Assembly (NCBI RefSeq): GCF_028993615.1
Contig: NZ_CP118632.1
Span: forward strand, 744,001-808,000
Direction of reading: 5' to 3'
Length of the DNA stretch: 64,000 bases
Source of the DNA: Herbaspirillum sp. WKF16
GTDB taxonomy: Bacteria; Pseudomonadota; Gammaproteobacteria; Burkholderiales; Burkholderiaceae_D
The notes under the pieces are model-generated. The model saw nothing but the letters and a program-made list of their open reading frames with translations, made no database searches and was not told the DNA's origin. The number at the start of each line of letters is the position of its first letter. Within the stretch, counting starts at the first letter, position 1. A program made the translations under genes and the position numbers. Shown piece by piece: positions 16,818 through 29,425 of the stretch.

Positions 16818-17327
16818 TCAAGGCCGCGCCATGCTGATATCGCTCTTCCCGCCACGCTTCTCGGTCACGCAGATATCGGTCATGACCATGGTCTTGTCGA
16901 CCGCCTTGCTCATGTCGTACACCGTCAGCAGGCCGACCTGCACGGCGGTCAGCGCTTCCATTTCCACCCCGGTCTTGCCGTAGGTTTCCACCCGCGCGGT
17001 GCACAGCACGCTGGCAGTGGCGGCGTCGGTCTCGAACTCCACCGACACGTGGGTCAGCGCCAGCGGGTGGCACAGGGGAATCAGCTCGCCGGTGCGCTTG
17101 GCCGCCATGATGGCGGCGATGCGGGCGATGCCCAGGACGTCGCCCTTCTTGGCGGTGCCGGACTCGATGATGGCCAGCGTTGCCGGCTTCATGCGGATCA
17201 CGCCGCTGGCCACCGCCACGCGATGCGTCTCGTGCTTGCCGCCGACGTCGACCATGTGGGCCTGGCCGCTGTTGTCGAAGTGGGTAAGGCCGCCGTTGGG
17301 CGCGTCCTGGTCGCCGGATGTGCTCAT
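16818..17327 (-). CDS. moaC: Cyclic pyranopterin monophosphate synthase (MoaC)
   Basis: 169 residues from [10 protein letters not shown] at 17327; the open frame continues upstream without family similarity. MoaC acts after MoaA in molybdenum cofactor synthesis, converting the GTP-derived intermediate to cPMP. Family motifs are clear: [18 protein letters not shown], the [11 protein letters not shown] segment with H87, and the C-terminal [19 protein letters not shown]. It stands alone, convergent with pilA and divergent from the M48 protease gene. A molybdo-enzyme that could use the cofactor is encoded at 61420. Confidence 0.97.
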   Translation of the reverse strand: MSTSGDQDAPNGGLTHFDNSGQAHMVDVGGKHETHRVAVASGVIRMKPATLAIIESGTAKKGDVLGIARIAAIMAAKRTGELIPLCHPLALTHVSVEFETDAATASVLCTARVETYGKTGVEMEALTAVQVGLLTVYDMSKAVDKTMVMTDICVTEKRGGKSDISMARP

Positions 17328-17450
17328 GATGTCGGATGCTGAAAATGGTGAGGATGGAAACGGAGCGGGTATCATAGCAGGCGAGCTGCCGCGGGCGAGC
17401 CGGATGCCTGTTCGCCGCAAGCGGCAAGCCATTCCTTTTCGTCTTCGCCC

Positions 17451-19007
17451 ATGCAACGATACGCCATCCCTTCCGAACGCCGTCCCGTCCGTCCCGCGCG
17501 CAAGATGCTGGCGCGCATGCTGGCTGCCGCGCTGTTGTGGCTGCCCGTCGTCCCGCTGACCATCGCGCCGGTCGCCGGCGTCGCGCAGAACTTGCCGACG
17601 CTGGGCGACACCGAACGCGAAGGCCTGTCGCCGCTGACGGAGCGCAAGCTGGGCGAGCAGATCATGCGCGACATCCGCAGCGACCGCGACTACATCGACG
17701 ACGGTCCGGTCTCGGAGTACCTCAACAATTTCGGTCTGAACCTGGTGTCGGTGCATCCCGAGGTGCGCGGCGAGGCCGGCTTCGATTTCCAGTTCTTCAT
17801 GGTGCGCGATCCCATGCTCAACGCCTTCGCGCTGCCGGGCGGTTTCATCGGCGTGCATAGCGGCCTGGTGCTGGCCGCGCAGTCGGAGTCCGAGCTGGCC
17901 GGCGTGCTGTCGCACGAAATCGGCCACGTCGCCCAGCGCCACATCGCGCGCATGCTGGGCCAGCAGAAGCAGAACTCGATGATCCAGCTGGCCGCCCTCG
18001 TGCTGGGCGCGCTGGCCGGCGTCGCCAAGGCCGGCGGCGACGCCGCCATGGCCACCATGATGGGCGGCACCGGCATCGCCGTGCAGCGCCAGCTCAACTT
18101 CAGCCGGGACGCCGAGCGCGAGGCCGACCGCATCGGCCTGGGCATCATGCGCGACGGCGGCTTCGACCCGTCCGGCATGGTCACCTTCTTCGGCCGCCTG
18201 CAGGCGGCGTCGCGCAACTACAGCGACGTCGTGCCGCCCTACTTGCTGACGCACCCGCTGACCACCGACCGCATCGCCGACATCGAGGGGCGCATCCGCG
18301 ACCAGCGCTACCGGCAGCGCGTCGACAACCCGGAATTCCAGCTGGTGCGCGCGCGCACCCAGGTGCTGCAGAACGACTCCGGGCAGGGCCTGCGCGAGTC
18401 GGCCGAGCGGTTCCAGAACCAGATGAAGCAAAACACCAAGCTGCAGACGGTCGCGGCCAAGTACGGGCTGGCCTATGTGTACTATCGCCAGAACAAGCTG
18501 GAGCAGGCCGATGCCGTGCTCAAGGATGCGCAGGAGGCCGCCGTGCCGCTGAAGACCGGCATCATGCTCACCAGCCTGGAAATCGATATCAAGATCGCCC
18601 GCAAGCAACCGGCCGCGGCGCTGCAGCTGGCCGACGCGATGCGCAAGCAGTACCCGATCTCGCGCGTGGCGGCGCGCCAGTATGCCGAGGCGCTGACGGC
18701 GGCCCGGCGCTATGACGAGGCGGTGGCCTACCTGCGCGACCAGGCGCAGCTCTATCGTTCCGACGCCCAGATCCAGGGCTTGCTGGCCAAGGCCTATGCC
18801 GCGCAAGGCAAGCAGGCGCTGCAGCATTTGGCGTTGGCGGAGTCGTATGCGCTCAACGGCAGTTTGCTGTCGGCCATCGAACAGCTGGGCATCGCGCGCA
18901 AGTCGCCGGATGCGACCTTCTACGACCAGTCGCAGATCGATGCCCGCGAGCGCGAGTGGAAGGAGCGCTGGAAGGATGAATCGAAGGAAATGAAGGAACG
19001 CGGCTAG
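17451..19007 (+). CDS. Periplasmic M48 metalloprotease with TPR domain (BepA-like)
   Basis: 518 residues. A basic N-terminus and signal segment (about 19-46, ending GVAQ) lead to an M48 zinc protease domain with HEIGH at 155-159 and the third ligand E224 in READRIG. The C-terminal 200 residues are TPR-like helices. This layout matches BepA (YfgC), the periplasmic chaperone-protease that checks outer-membrane proteins such as LptD. LptD itself is encoded at 53729 in this window. No close operon partner: the next gene is convergent. Confidence 0.92.
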   Translation: MQRYAIPSERRPVRPARKMLARMLAAALLWLPVVPLTIAPVAGVAQNLPTLGDTEREGLSPLTERKLGEQIMRDIRSDRDYIDDGPVSEYLNNFGLNLVSVHPEVRGEAGFDFQFFMVRDPMLNAFALPGGFIGVHSGLVLAAQSESELAGVLSHEIGHVAQRHIARMLGQQKQNSMIQLAALVLGALAGVAKAGGDAAMATMMGGTGIAVQRQLNFSRDAEREADRIGLGIMRDGGFDPSGMVTFFGRLQAASRNYSDVVPPYLLTHPLTTDRIADIEGRIRDQRYRQRVDNPEFQLVRARTQVLQNDSGQGLRESAERFQNQMKQNTKLQTVAAKYGLAYVYYRQNKLEQADAVLKDAQEAAVPLKTGIMLTSLEIDIKIARKQPAAALQLADAMRKQYPISRVAARQYAEALTAARRYDEAVAYLRDQAQLYRSDAQIQGLLAKAYAAQGKQALQHLALAESYALNGSLLSAIEQLGIARKSPDATFYDQSQIDAREREWKERWKDESKEMKERG

Positions 19008-19618
19008 CCCGCGTTCCCAGGGCTGCGCGGCGCAGCGACGAAGCCGAAGCGCTCGGCCAGTTGCGCCGACTGGATGCGTTCCAGCCGCAGCGGGCGCGCG
19101 CCCAGCATCAGGCGGGCTTGGACGCCGTCGTCGCCCTCCATCCAGCGCAGCAGCGCTTCCTCGTCGGCGCCGTCGCCCGCGTGCAGGGCCGGCAGCAGTT
19201 GCGCCATATCGCGGTCGTCCACGCCGCCGAATTTCTCCCCGCTTTTGAGGTAGAGCCTGCCGTGCTCGTCGAGCCAGGCGGCGTCGGGCTGCGCAATCGT
19301 TTCTCCGGTGTGCAGCAGCAGCTGCAGCCGGCCCTCGGCCCCGGGCTGCGTGCGCACGATATAGGGCGTCAGTTCCAGATCCACGTACACGCGTTGCGGC
19401 CCGTTCTGGAAATACCAGCGTCCCTGTTCGTCATGCGCATAATTGCGTTCGATGAAGGCCAGCAGGGTGGGGTGGGCGATGCGTTCGCCGGGCAGGCCCA
19501 GGTGCTGCGCGCGCTCGTCGCGCATGCGCCAGCCGCCGCGCGCATCCAGCCGCAGCCAGCCGAAGCAGTGCGGCACATTGGGCCACTTGGCCATGGCCTG
19601 GCGGACGATCTCATCCAT
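19004..19618 (-). CDS. Conserved protein of unknown function (DUF1285-like or similar)
   Basis: 204 residues from the ATG at 19618, which has GGGAG at the right distance; an ATG two codons upstream (19624) is possible. The start overlaps the end of the YheT gene by 8 bases. The protein is soluble, with no signal peptide. Segments such as [38 protein letters not shown] and [20 protein letters not shown] look like a conserved beta-rich family of unknown function common in Burkholderiales, in the size range of the DUF294x families; I cannot fix the exact Pfam name. It overlaps the end of the convergent M48 gene by 4 bases. Confidence 0.75.
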   Translation of the reverse strand: MDEIVRQAMAKWPNVPHCFGWLRLDARGGWRMRDERAQHLGLPGERIAHPTLLAFIERNYAHDEQGRWYFQNGPQRVYVDLELTPYIVRTQPGAEGRLQLLLHTGETIAQPDAAWLDEHGRLYLKSGEKFGGVDDRDMAQLLPALHAGDGADEEALLRWMEGDDGVQARLMLGARPLRLERIQSAQLAERFGFVAAPRSPGNAG

Positions 19619-20609
19619 GCGCATGCTCCCGTTGCCGCGGCGACGGGCTGGCCGTCTCCGCCTTGCCTTCGAGGAAGTGCAGCAGGCGGCGCGGCAGCCA
19701 CTCCAGGCTGCCCGGCGGGCCGCCGGCGGCGAAGCCGACATGGCCGCCCTGCTCAGGATACTCCAGCCGCACCTCGGCGGCCGCGCTGCGCGGCAGGTGG
19801 CGCGCCGGCAGGAAGGGATCGTTCTGCGCGTTGAGCACCAGGGTGGGCACGGTAATGTCGTGCAGGATGTGCTTGGCGCTGGCGCGGTCCCAGTAGTCGT
19901 CGGTATCGCGGTAGCCGTGCAAGGGCGCGGTCACGATATTGTCGAAAGCGTACAGGTCGCGCGCCGAGAGCAGCGCCTCGCGGTCGAACAGGCCGGGGAA
20001 CTGCGCCAGCTTTTCCAGGCACTTGGGGCGCATGGTGCGCAGGAACACCCAGGTGTAGAGGCGGTTGAAGCCACGCGCCAGCGCCGCGCCGCCGCCGGCC
20101 AGGTCCAGCGGCGCCGATACCGCGCAGGCGGCGTCGACGATCTCGGCCTCATGCTGCGACTCGCCCAGCCAGCGCAGCAGCGCGTTGGCGCCCAGCGAGA
20201 CGCCGGTGGCGTACAGGTGGGTGGCGGCCAGGTCTTGCTGGCGCAGTTTCAGCCGGCGCAGGATCCAGTCCAGCTCGGCCGCGTCGCCCGAGTGATAGAA
20301 GCGCGGCGCCAGGTTGATCTCGCCCGAGCAGCCGCGGAAATGCGGCACCGCCCCGTGCCAGCCGCGTCGCCGCACTTCGGCCATCAGCGCGCGGCAGTAG
20401 TGGCTGTCGGATGAGCCCTCCAGGCCGTGGAACAGGACCACCAGCGGCCGGCCGGGCTGGCCGTCGACGAAGTCGATGTCGATGAAGTCGCCATCCGGCG
20501 CTTCCCAGCGCTCGCGCCGGTAAGCCACCGGCGGCTTGGGAATGAACGACGACGGATAGATGGTCTGCAGGTGGCCGCCGGGAAGCCAGCGGGGAGGGAT
20601 GTAAAGCAT
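19611..20609 (-). CDS. yheT: YheT-family alpha/beta hydrolase
   Basis: 332 residues. The opening PRWLPGGHLQTIYPS and the strand LVVLFHGLEGSSDSHY are typical of the YheT/UPF0017 branch of alpha/beta hydrolases. The nucleophile elbow is GVSLGAN (S138), the acid is in LNAQNDPFLP and the catalytic His in GGHVGF. It is presumed to be an esterase of unknown substrate. It is the first gene of a pair with the unknown protein at 19004. Confidence 0.93.
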   Translation of the reverse strand: MLYIPPRWLPGGHLQTIYPSSFIPKPPVAYRRERWEAPDGDFIDIDFVDGQPGRPLVVLFHGLEGSSDSHYCRALMAEVRRRGWHGAVPHFRGCSGEINLAPRFYHSGDAAELDWILRRLKLRQQDLAATHLYATGVSLGANALLRWLGESQHEAEIVDAACAVSAPLDLAGGGAALARGFNRLYTWVFLRTMRPKCLEKLAQFPGLFDREALLSARDLYAFDNIVTAPLHGYRDTDDYWDRASAKHILHDITVPTLVLNAQNDPFLPARHLPRSAAAEVRLEYPEQGGHVGFAAGGPPGSLEWLPRRLLHFLEGKAETASPSPRQREHAHG

Positions 20610-20642
20610 GTTGCCTGGCCTTGCTGTGGTTGCGCGCCGCCG

Positions 20643-21077
20643 TCAGTGCAGCATGGCGCCGCTGGAGATCGGTTCGGCCGGCGCCGCGCCGGGCGCCACC
20701 GAGGCGTGGTGCATCACCATGCGCCAGCCCAGGGTCGTCTTGAGATAGACGTTGGTGGCGATGACGTGCACGTCAGGCTGCTGCTGGTCGCCGTGGTCGA
20801 TTTCCTCGATGACGCTGTGCACCGCCGTCATCATGTTCTGCGTGGCGTGCAACTGGCGCGGGCGGATGTGCAGGCCGCCGTTGCCGAGGATGTCTTCCCA
20901 CACCGAACGGATCTCGGCATGGCCGACCAGGCGCTGGGCGCCGGGGTGGACGCAGACGATTTCCTCTTCCTCGGCCCACAGGTCCATCAGGGCTTCGAGG
21001 TCGGCGCGCGCGAGGGCGTCGTAGTAGGCGGTTTCGATTTCGTCGGGGGAACCATGGATCAGTTTGGCGCGAGGCAT
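20643..21077 (-). CDS. SnoaL/NTF2-fold protein (DUF4440-like)
   Basis: 144 residues from MPRAKLIHGS at 21077, eight bases after a GGAG ribosome site. The protein is a small alpha+beta cone of the NTF2-like superfamily, with EIETAYYDALARADLEALMDLWA at the start and LVGHAEIRSVWEDIL in the middle; the pocket end is VIATNVYLKTTLGWRMVMHHAS. Such proteins bind or isomerise small molecules; the substrate is unknown. It sits between the zinc-finger gene and yheT on the same strand. Confidence 0.85.
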   Translation of the reverse strand: MPRAKLIHGSPDEIETAYYDALARADLEALMDLWAEEEEIVCVHPGAQRLVGHAEIRSVWEDILGNGGLHIRPRQLHATQNMMTAVHSVIEEIDHGDQQQPDVHVIATNVYLKTTLGWRMVMHHASVAPGAAPAEPISSGAMLH

Positions 21078-21098
21078 GGGAATCTCCGGATCAGATGA

Positions 21099-21121
21099 GA
21101 AGAGGGCCATCGGCCCTCTTC
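21099..21121 (-). terminator. Hairpin between the zinc-finger gene and the NTF2-fold gene
   Basis: A perfect 10-bp stem (GAAGAGGGCC with GGCCCTCTTC), 3-base loop. The T run on the minus strand is poor, so it may attenuate rather than stop transcription. Confidence 0.55.
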
Positions 21122-21134
21122 GTTGCGGTGCTGC

Positions 21135-21335
21135 TCAGTGGCCCTTGAGCACGGTGCCAGGCTTGACCTGGTACTGGGTGCCGCAGTACGGGCACTTGGC
21201 GGCGCCGTGCTCGTCCAGCTCGAGGAACACGCGCGGGTGCGAACTCCAGCTGGTCATGTTGGGGTTGGGGCAGTGGGCCGGAAGGTCCTTGCCTTCGAGT
21301 TGGACGACTGCCTGGGATGCTTGAGCCTGGCTCAT
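21135..21335 (-). CDS. Small zinc-finger protein (zf-CHCC type)
   Basis: 66 residues with a single zinc site formed by C22, H33, C48 and C51 (HCPNPNM; HPRVFLEL; KCPYCGTQY). This is the zf-CHCC family, related to the NDUFS6 subunit of mitochondrial complex I. Bacterial stand-alone copies are common in Alpha- and Betaproteobacteria; the role is not settled. In many Burkholderiales it sits next to azlCD, as here, where azlC is divergent. Confidence 0.93.
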   Translation of the reverse strand: MSQAQASQAVVQLEGKDLPAHCPNPNMTSWSSHPRVFLELDEHGAAKCPYCGTQYQVKPGTVLKGH

Positions 21336-21583
21336 GTTGTTCTCCGTAGGTGGTGCTGTTGAGCGTTGAAACGTTGATGCGATGAATCGGTAACGGAACG
21401 AAAGAGCTCCATTTTAGCGGATTCAAGCGAGCAAAAACTTTCATCTATAGAATGTTGGGCCTGGGTAAAAATACCGAAAGCCGGCGCCACCTTCCATCGG
21501 CGGGAAGTGGACGCGCAACCCGGGGGCGCACCCGGGGACGCACACCCGGCCCCATCGAGCGCAAAGCGCGAAGCGAAACAACA

Positions 21584-22372
21584 ATGCAGACGGAGACAGG
21601 CGGCGCCGGGCCACGGGACGACCGTAGCGCGTCCGAGGCGCGCCGTATTGAAAAGGATGCCTTCCAGGAGGGCTGGCGCGCCAGCTCCTCGACCATTCCG
21701 GCGGTGTTCGCCTGGGGCGTGGTGTCGGGCATGGCCATGGTCAAGTCGGGCATGAGCATCTTCCAGTCGCTGGGCATGACCTTGCTGGTCTACGCCGGCT
21801 CGGCCCAGTTCGCGGTGCTGCCGCTGCTGGCGGTGGGCACGCCGCTGCTGGTGGTGTTCTTCACGGCGATGATCGTCAACCTGCGCTTCGTCATCTTCTC
21901 GGCCGCCGTGGCGCCGCATTTCGAGCACCTGCCGTGGTACCGCCGCGTGTGGTACGGCTTCTTCAACGGCGACATCTCCATGGCCTTCTTCCCGCAACGC
22001 TTCCCGCCGCACACCTTCGGCCAGCCGCCCGGCAAGATCGGCTATTTTGCCGCGATCTGCTATCCCGGCTGGCTTAGCTGGCAGCTGGGCGCGACGGTGG
22101 GCATCCTGCTGGCCAGCCAGATTCCCGAGAGTTGGAACATCGGCTTCGCCGGCACCCTGGCCCTGATCGCCATCATGATCCCCATGACCAACAATATCGC
22201 GGCGCTGGCCGGCGTGGTGGTGTCCGGCACGGTGGCGGTGCTGGCGCTGAACTTCCCCTATCGCCTGGGTTTGCTGGCGGCAATGGTGCTGGGCATGGCG
22301 GCGGCGCTGGCGGTGGACCGCCTGCTGCCGGCCGGCGACAAGGATGATAAGGACGGCGGGGTGCCGGCATGA
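21584..22372 (+). CDS. azlC: AzlC-family branched-chain amino acid exporter, large subunit
   Basis: 262 residues from MQTETGGAGP at 21584; earlier in-frame starts add a basic, repeat-rich stretch that is not family-like. Five or more membrane segments, with the family segment YAGSAQFAVLPLLAVGTPL and the amphipathic region VRRVWYGFFNGDISMAFF-type. AzlC works with the small subunit AzlD, whose gene overlaps by four bases (ATGA), to export branched-chain amino acids or their analogues. No strong ribosome site is visible. Confidence 0.92.
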   Translation: MQTETGGAGPRDDRSASEARRIEKDAFQEGWRASSSTIPAVFAWGVVSGMAMVKSGMSIFQSLGMTLLVYAGSAQFAVLPLLAVGTPLLVVFFTAMIVNLRFVIFSAAVAPHFEHLPWYRRVWYGFFNGDISMAFFPQRFPPHTFGQPPGKIGYFAAICYPGWLSWQLGATVGILLASQIPESWNIGFAGTLALIAIMIPMTNNIAALAGVVVSGTVAVLALNFPYRLGLLAAMVLGMAAALAVDRLLPAGDKDDKDGGVPA

Positions 22373-22692
22373 GCGACTGGTACGTGTGGGCGGCGATCGC
22401 CCTGATGACGCTGTCGACCCTGATCACCCGCAGCGGCTTCTTCCTGTTCGGCCATGCCGTCAAGCTGCCGCCGCGCCTCAAGCACGCGCTGAGCTACGCG
22501 CCGGCGGCCGCCATGGCGGCCATCGTCATCCCCGACCTGGTGGTCGCCGGAGGCGCGATCGACCTCAGCCTGGCCAATCCCAAATTGCTGGCCGGCCTGG
22601 GCGGCGCGATTTTCTTTGCTGCGACGCGCCATCTTCTGGGAACTATTGTGGCCGGAATGGCACTCTTTACTATGCTGAGGTTGGTGCTCTGA
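22369..22692 (+). CDS. azlD: AzlD-family small exporter subunit
   Basis: 107 residues with four membrane segments; family features are WAAIALMTLSTLITRSGFF at the start and LSYAPAAAMAAIVIPDLV in the middle. The start ATG overlaps the azlC stop (ATGA), so translation is coupled and the subunits are made in proportion. It ends 170 bases before pgk. Confidence 0.93.
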   Translation: MSDWYVWAAIALMTLSTLITRSGFFLFGHAVKLPPRLKHALSYAPAAAMAAIVIPDLVVAGGAIDLSLANPKLLAGLGGAIFFAATRHLLGTIVAGMALFTMLRLVL

Positions 22693-22820
22693 GCTCCATG
22701 GTGGAAATGTTGCCGCCACATCAATAAAACGACTCGCAGCCCGCTCCGGCCCCCGCGCCCGCCGTCTCTCCGATTGCCGCCGCTGTCCCAAAAAGCCGTC
22801 AGGGAGAGGTCAGGCTGGAG

Positions 22821-22826
22821 TAAAAT
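22821..22826 (+). promoter_or_regulatory. Candidate -10 box of pgk
   Basis: TAAAAT about 37 bases before the pgk ATG. No good -35 box is visible, so this is tentative. Confidence 0.35.
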
Positions 22827-22862
22827 ACGGCGTTTTTCGCCCCCTTTTTCGAATCCGGACCC

Positions 22863-24053
<1,191 letters not shown>

Positions 24054-24197
24054 TCCGCGCTGCTGTCGTATCGCATGTTTTGAATTACAGGGTGCGCAGG
24101 AGACGCGCATTCCGGGGCGGGAAGCCAACCGCCAAGTCCCGGCGCCAAGGCCGTGACCTGGCGGGCTTCTTAATCAAGTCGAAAATAGAAAGTCCTC

Positions 24198-25631
<1,434 letters not shown>

Positions 25632-25657
25632 TTTTTTATCGTTCTGGAGTTTTCATC

Positions 25658-26722
25658 ATGCCTCTCGTATCCATGCGTCAATTGCTGGACCATGCCGCCG
25701 AAAACGGCTATGGCCTGCCGGCATTCAACGTCAACAACCTGGAGCAGGTCACCGCGATCATGCAGGCCGCCGACGAAGTCGGTTCGCCGGTGATCATGCA
25801 AGCCTCGGCCGGTGCCCGCAAGTACGCTGGCGAAGCCTTCCTGCGCCACCTGATCTCGGCGGCCGTGGAAGCCTATCCGCACATTCCCGTGGTGATGCAC
25901 CAGGATCACGGCCAGTCGCCGGCGGTGTGCATGGCCGCGATCAAGTCGGGCTTCTCCTCGGTGATGATGGACGGCTCGCTGATGGAAGACGGCAAGTCGG
26001 TCGCCAGCTATGAGTACAACGTCGAAGTCTCGCGCAAGGTGGTCGAGTTCTCGCACGCCATCGGCGTGACCGTGGAAGCCGAACTGGGCGTGCTCGGTTC
26101 GCTGGAAACCATGATGGGCGACAAGGAAGACGGCCACGGCGCGGACGGCAAGATGACCCGCGAACAGCTGCTCACCGACGTCGACCAGGCGGCCGATTTC
26201 GTCAAGCAGACCCAGTGCGACGCGCTGGCCATCGCCATCGGCACTTCGCACGGCGCCTACAAGTTCTCGCGCAAGCCCACCGGCGACATCCTGGCGATCG
26301 ATCGCATCAAGGAAATCCACGCCCGCATTCCCAACACCCACCTGGTGATGCACGGTTCCTCCTCCGTGCCGCAGGAACTGCTGGCCGAGATCCGCGAGTT
26401 CGGCGGCGACATGAAGGAAACCTACGGCGTGCCGGTCGAAGAGATCCAGGAAGGCATCAAGCACGGCGTGCGCAAGATCAACATCGACACCGACATCCGC
26501 CTGGCGATGACCGGCGCGATCCGCCGCTACCTGTTCGAGAACCCTTCCAAGTTCGACCCGCGCGACTACCTGAAGCCTGCGCGCGAAGCCGCCAAGCTGG
26601 TCTGCAAGGCGCGCTTCCTGTCGTTCGGCTGCGAAGGCCAGGCCGGCAAGATCAAGGCCCTGCCGCTGGAAAAGATCGCAGAGAAGTACAAGAAGGGCGA
26701 GCTGTCGCAAATCGTTCAGTAA
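25658..26722 (+). CDS. fba: Class II fructose-bisphosphate aldolase
   Basis: 354 residues, zinc-dependent aldolase splitting fructose-1,6-bisphosphate. The zinc and catalytic region [13 protein letters not shown] is at about 78-90, a second metal His lies in [12 protein letters not shown], and [11 protein letters not shown] binds phosphate. The length fits the CbbA-type subgroup common in Burkholderiales, used both in glycolysis and gluconeogenesis. It ends the pgk-pyk-fba group, with a terminator downstream. Confidence 0.98.
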   Translation: MPLVSMRQLLDHAAENGYGLPAFNVNNLEQVTAIMQAADEVGSPVIMQASAGARKYAGEAFLRHLISAAVEAYPHIPVVMHQDHGQSPAVCMAAIKSGFSSVMMDGSLMEDGKSVASYEYNVEVSRKVVEFSHAIGVTVEAELGVLGSLETMMGDKEDGHGADGKMTREQLLTDVDQAADFVKQTQCDALAIAIGTSHGAYKFSRKPTGDILAIDRIKEIHARIPNTHLVMHGSSSVPQELLAEIREFGGDMKETYGVPVEEIQEGIKHGVRKINIDTDIRLAMTGAIRRYLFENPSKFDPRDYLKPAREAAKLVCKARFLSFGCEGQAGKIKALPLEKIAEKYKKGELSQIVQ

Positions 26723-26749
26723 GCCGCAGCGCGCACCACGCACCAACCG

Positions 26750-26783
26750 ACCGGGATCCGTTTGCAGCGGTCCCGGTTTTTTG
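26750..26783 (+). terminator. Terminator after fba
   Basis: A stem of ACCGGGATCCG with CGGTCCCGGT (one bulged T) and a loop of about 6, followed by six T. Confidence 0.8.
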
Positions 26784-26801
26784 ACTTTACGGAAGACCAC
26801 C

Positions 26802-27698
26802 ATGAGCAGTCTGTACAAATCCTCGATCACCTCCCTGCCGCTCCTGGGCACGGGCAAGGTCCGTGAAAACTACGCCGTCGGCGACGACAAGTTGCTGATC
26901 GTGACCACCGACCGCCTGTCGGCCTTCGACGTCGTCATGAACGAACCGATCCCCGGCAAGGGCAAGGTGCTGAACCAGATGAGCGATTTCTGGTTCGAGA
27001 AGCTGGGCCATATCGTGCCCAACCACCTGACCGGCGTGGATCCGGAGTCGGTGGTGACGCCGGCCGAGGTGGAACAGGTGCGCGGACGCGCCGTGGTGGC
27101 CAAGCGCTTGAAGCCCATCCTGGTCGAGGCCGTGGTGCGCGGCTACATCATCGGCTCGGGCTGGAAGGACTACCAGGCCACCGGCGCGATCTGCGGCATC
27201 ACCCTGCCGGCCGGACTGCAGCAGGCTTCCAAGCTGGAGCAACCGATCTTCACCCCGGCCGCCAAGGCCGACCTGGGCGAGCACGACGAGAACATCAGCT
27301 TCGAAGAAACCGTGGAGCGCATCGGCGCCGAGCTGGCCAACAAGATCCGCGACACCGCCATCGCGCTCTACACCGCCGCCGCGGACTACGCCGCCACCCG
27401 CGGCATCATCATCGCCGACACCAAGTTCGAGTTCGGCCTGGACGACAAGGGCGTGCTGCACCTGATGGACGAAGTGCTGACCGCCGACTCTTCGCGCTTC
27501 TGGCCGGCCGACAGCTACCAGGTCGGCATCTCGCCGCCGTCCTTCGACAAGCAGTTCGTGCGCGACTACCTGGAAACCGTGGATGGTTGGCAGAAGACCC
27601 CGCCGGCGCCGCCGCTGCCGGCCGACGTGATCGAGAAGACCGGCGCCAAGTACCGCGAAGCGCTGGAGCGCCTGACCGGCAACAAGCTGAAGGACTGA
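26802..27698 (+). CDS. purC: SAICAR synthetase
   Basis: 298 residues from [10 protein letters not shown] at 26802; an upstream in-frame start at 26781 lies in the terminator T run. The enzyme joins aspartate to CAIR in purine synthesis. Family marks are [31 protein letters not shown] N-terminus, the segment [11 protein letters not shown] and DTKFEFG near 215. The longer, about 300-residue form is usual in Betaproteobacteria. Gene order purC-purE-purK with 3-base and overlapping junctions makes a purine operon. Confidence 0.97.
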   Translation: MSSLYKSSITSLPLLGTGKVRENYAVGDDKLLIVTTDRLSAFDVVMNEPIPGKGKVLNQMSDFWFEKLGHIVPNHLTGVDPESVVTPAEVEQVRGRAVVAKRLKPILVEAVVRGYIIGSGWKDYQATGAICGITLPAGLQQASKLEQPIFTPAAKADLGEHDENISFEETVERIGAELANKIRDTAIALYTAAADYAATRGIIIADTKFEFGLDDKGVLHLMDEVLTADSSRFWPADSYQVGISPPSFDKQFVRDYLETVDGWQKTPPAPPLPADVIEKTGAKYREALERLTGNKLKD

Positions 27699-27701
27699 GT
27701 C

Positions 27702-28199
27702 ATGAGCAACGCGATCAAGCCGCTGGTCGGCGTCATCATGGGGTCCTCGTCGGACTGGGACGTGATGCAGAACGCCGTGACCATCCTCAAGGATTTCGGC
27801 GTGCCCTTCGAGGCCCAGGTGATTTCCGCGCACCGCATGCCTGACCAGATGTTCGCCTACGCCGAGACGGCGCGCGAGCGCGGCCTGCGCGCCATCATCG
27901 CCGGCGCCGGCGGCGCCGCCCACCTGCCGGGCATGGTGGCGGCCAAGACCATCGTGCCGGTGCTGGGCGTGCCGGTGCCGTCCAAGTACCTGCGCGGCGA
28001 AGACTCGCTGCTGTCCATCGTGCAGATGCCCAAGGGTATTCCTGTTGCGACCTACGCCATCGGCGAGGCCGGCGCCGCCAACGCCGCGCTGTCGGCCATC
28101 GCCATCCTGGCCACCACCGACGACGCATTGGCCGCCAAGCTGGAAGCCTTCCGCAAGACCCAGACGCAAGTCGCCCTCGATATGAAGTTGCCTGTATGA
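27702..28199 (+). CDS. purE: N5-CAIR mutase, PurE class I
   Basis: 165 residues. Moves the carboxyl group of N5-CAIR to give CAIR, right after Pur[11 protein letters not shown] (13-22) binds the phosphate; the catalytic His is H44 in [19 protein letters not shown] is also conserved. It starts three bases after purC and overlaps purK by four bases. Confidence 0.98.
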   Translation: MSNAIKPLVGVIMGSSSDWDVMQNAVTILKDFGVPFEAQVISAHRMPDQMFAYAETARERGLRAIIAGAGGAAHLPGMVAAKTIVPVLGVPVPSKYLRGEDSLLSIVQMPKGIPVATYAIGEAGAANAALSAIAILATTDDALAAKLEAFRKTQTQVALDMKLPV

Positions 28200-29395
28200 C
28201 CCAGCAGTCCGTGAAGAAACAGCCTTTCGCCATTCCTTCTACCACGCCCGCCACCTGGTTGGGCGTGATGGGCGGCGGCCAGCTCGGCCGCATGTTCGCC
28301 CACGCCGCGCAGAGCATGGGCTTCAAGGTCGCCGTGCTGGAAGCCGACGCCGACTGCCCGGCAGGGCAAGTGGCCGACCGCCTGCTGGCCGCGCCCTATG
28401 ACGACGCCCGCGCCCTGGCCGAGCTGGGCGCGCTGTGCGCCGCCGTGACCACTGAGTTCGAGAACGTGTCGGCGCAGAGCCTGGCCGCGCTGGCCGGGCA
28501 GACCTTCGTCGCGCCGGCCGCATCGGGCGTCTCGATCGCCCAGGACCGCACCGCCGAGAAGGCCTTCTTCACCGAATGCGGGACGCATTCCGGCGTGCTG
28601 CCGGCGCCGTACCGCGTGATCCATACCGCAGCCGACATCGCCGACATCGGCGACGATCTGCTGCCCGGCATCCTCAAGACCGCCCGCATGGGCTACGACG
28701 GCAAGGGCCAGGTGCGCGTGCGCACCCAGGACGAAGTGCGCGCCGCGTTCGCCGGCATGCAGGGCGTGACCTGCGTGCTGGAGAAGATGCTGCCGCTGGC
28801 CTACGAGGTCTCGGTGCTGGTGGCGCGCGGCGACGACGGCCAGGCCGTGGTCTACCCGATCGCCGAGAACGTGCATCGCGACGGCGTGCTGTTCACCACC
28901 ACCGTGCCCGGCCCCAACATCAAGCCTGAAGCCGCCGAGCGCGCGCAGCAGGCGGCGCTGCAGATCATCGGCGCGATGCAGTACGTGGGTGTGCTGTGCA
29001 TCGAATTCTTCGTGCTGCAGGACGGCTCGCTGGTGGTCAACGAGATGGCGCCGCGCCCGCACAACAGCGGTCACTACACCATCGACGCCTGCGTCGCCAG
29101 CCAGTTCGAGCAGCAGGCGCGCGCCATGGCCCGCCTGCCGCTGGGCGACGCGCGCCAGCATTCGCCGGCGGTGATGCTCAATATCCTGGGCGACATCTGG
29201 TACGACGGCGAGGCGCTGCGCGAACCGGCGTGGGAAAAAGTGCTGGCGTTGCCCGGCGCGCACCTGCACCTGTACGGCAAGGCGGAGGCGCGCCGCGGCC
29301 GCAAGATGGGCCACGTGACCTTCACCGCCGCCACCATCGACGAGGCGCAGCGGCAGCTGGCCGCCGCCTGCGCCATCCTCGGCATTGCCGCCTGA
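28196..29395 (+). CDS. purK: N5-carboxyaminoimidazole ribonucleotide synthase
   Basis: 399 residues, an ATP-grasp ligase that carboxylates AIR with bicarbonate. The nucleotide fold begins [15 protein letters not shown] (25-39); the ATP-grasp domain has [13 protein letters not shown] and [15 protein letters not shown]. The ATG overlaps the purE stop (ATGA). A TsaC/Sua5 gene follows 30 bases later in the same unit. Confidence 0.98.
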   Translation: MTQQSVKKQPFAIPSTTPATWLGVMGGGQLGRMFAHAAQSMGFKVAVLEADADCPAGQVADRLLAAPYDDARALAELGALCAAVTTEFENVSAQSLAALAGQTFVAPAASGVSIAQDRTAEKAFFTECGTHSGVLPAPYRVIHTAADIADIGDDLLPGILKTARMGYDGKGQVRVRTQDEVRAAFAGMQGVTCVLEKMLPLAYEVSVLVARGDDGQAVVYPIAENVHRDGVLFTTTVPGPNIKPEAAERAQQAALQIIGAMQYVGVLCIEFFVLQDGSLVVNEMAPRPHNSGHYTIDACVASQFEQQARAMARLPLGDARQHSPAVMLNILGDIWYDGEALREPAWEKVLALPGAHLHLYGKAEARRGRKMGHVTFTAATIDEAQRQLAAACAILGIAA

Positions 29396-29425
29396 TCCGA
29401 ATCATCTGACATGCAGGAAACGGCG

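Noticed and set aside
21508..21552. Imperfect GC repeats (CGCACCCGGGG-like) upstream of azlC
   Set aside because: Three degenerate copies in a very GC-rich stretch; probably compositional, with no clear function.
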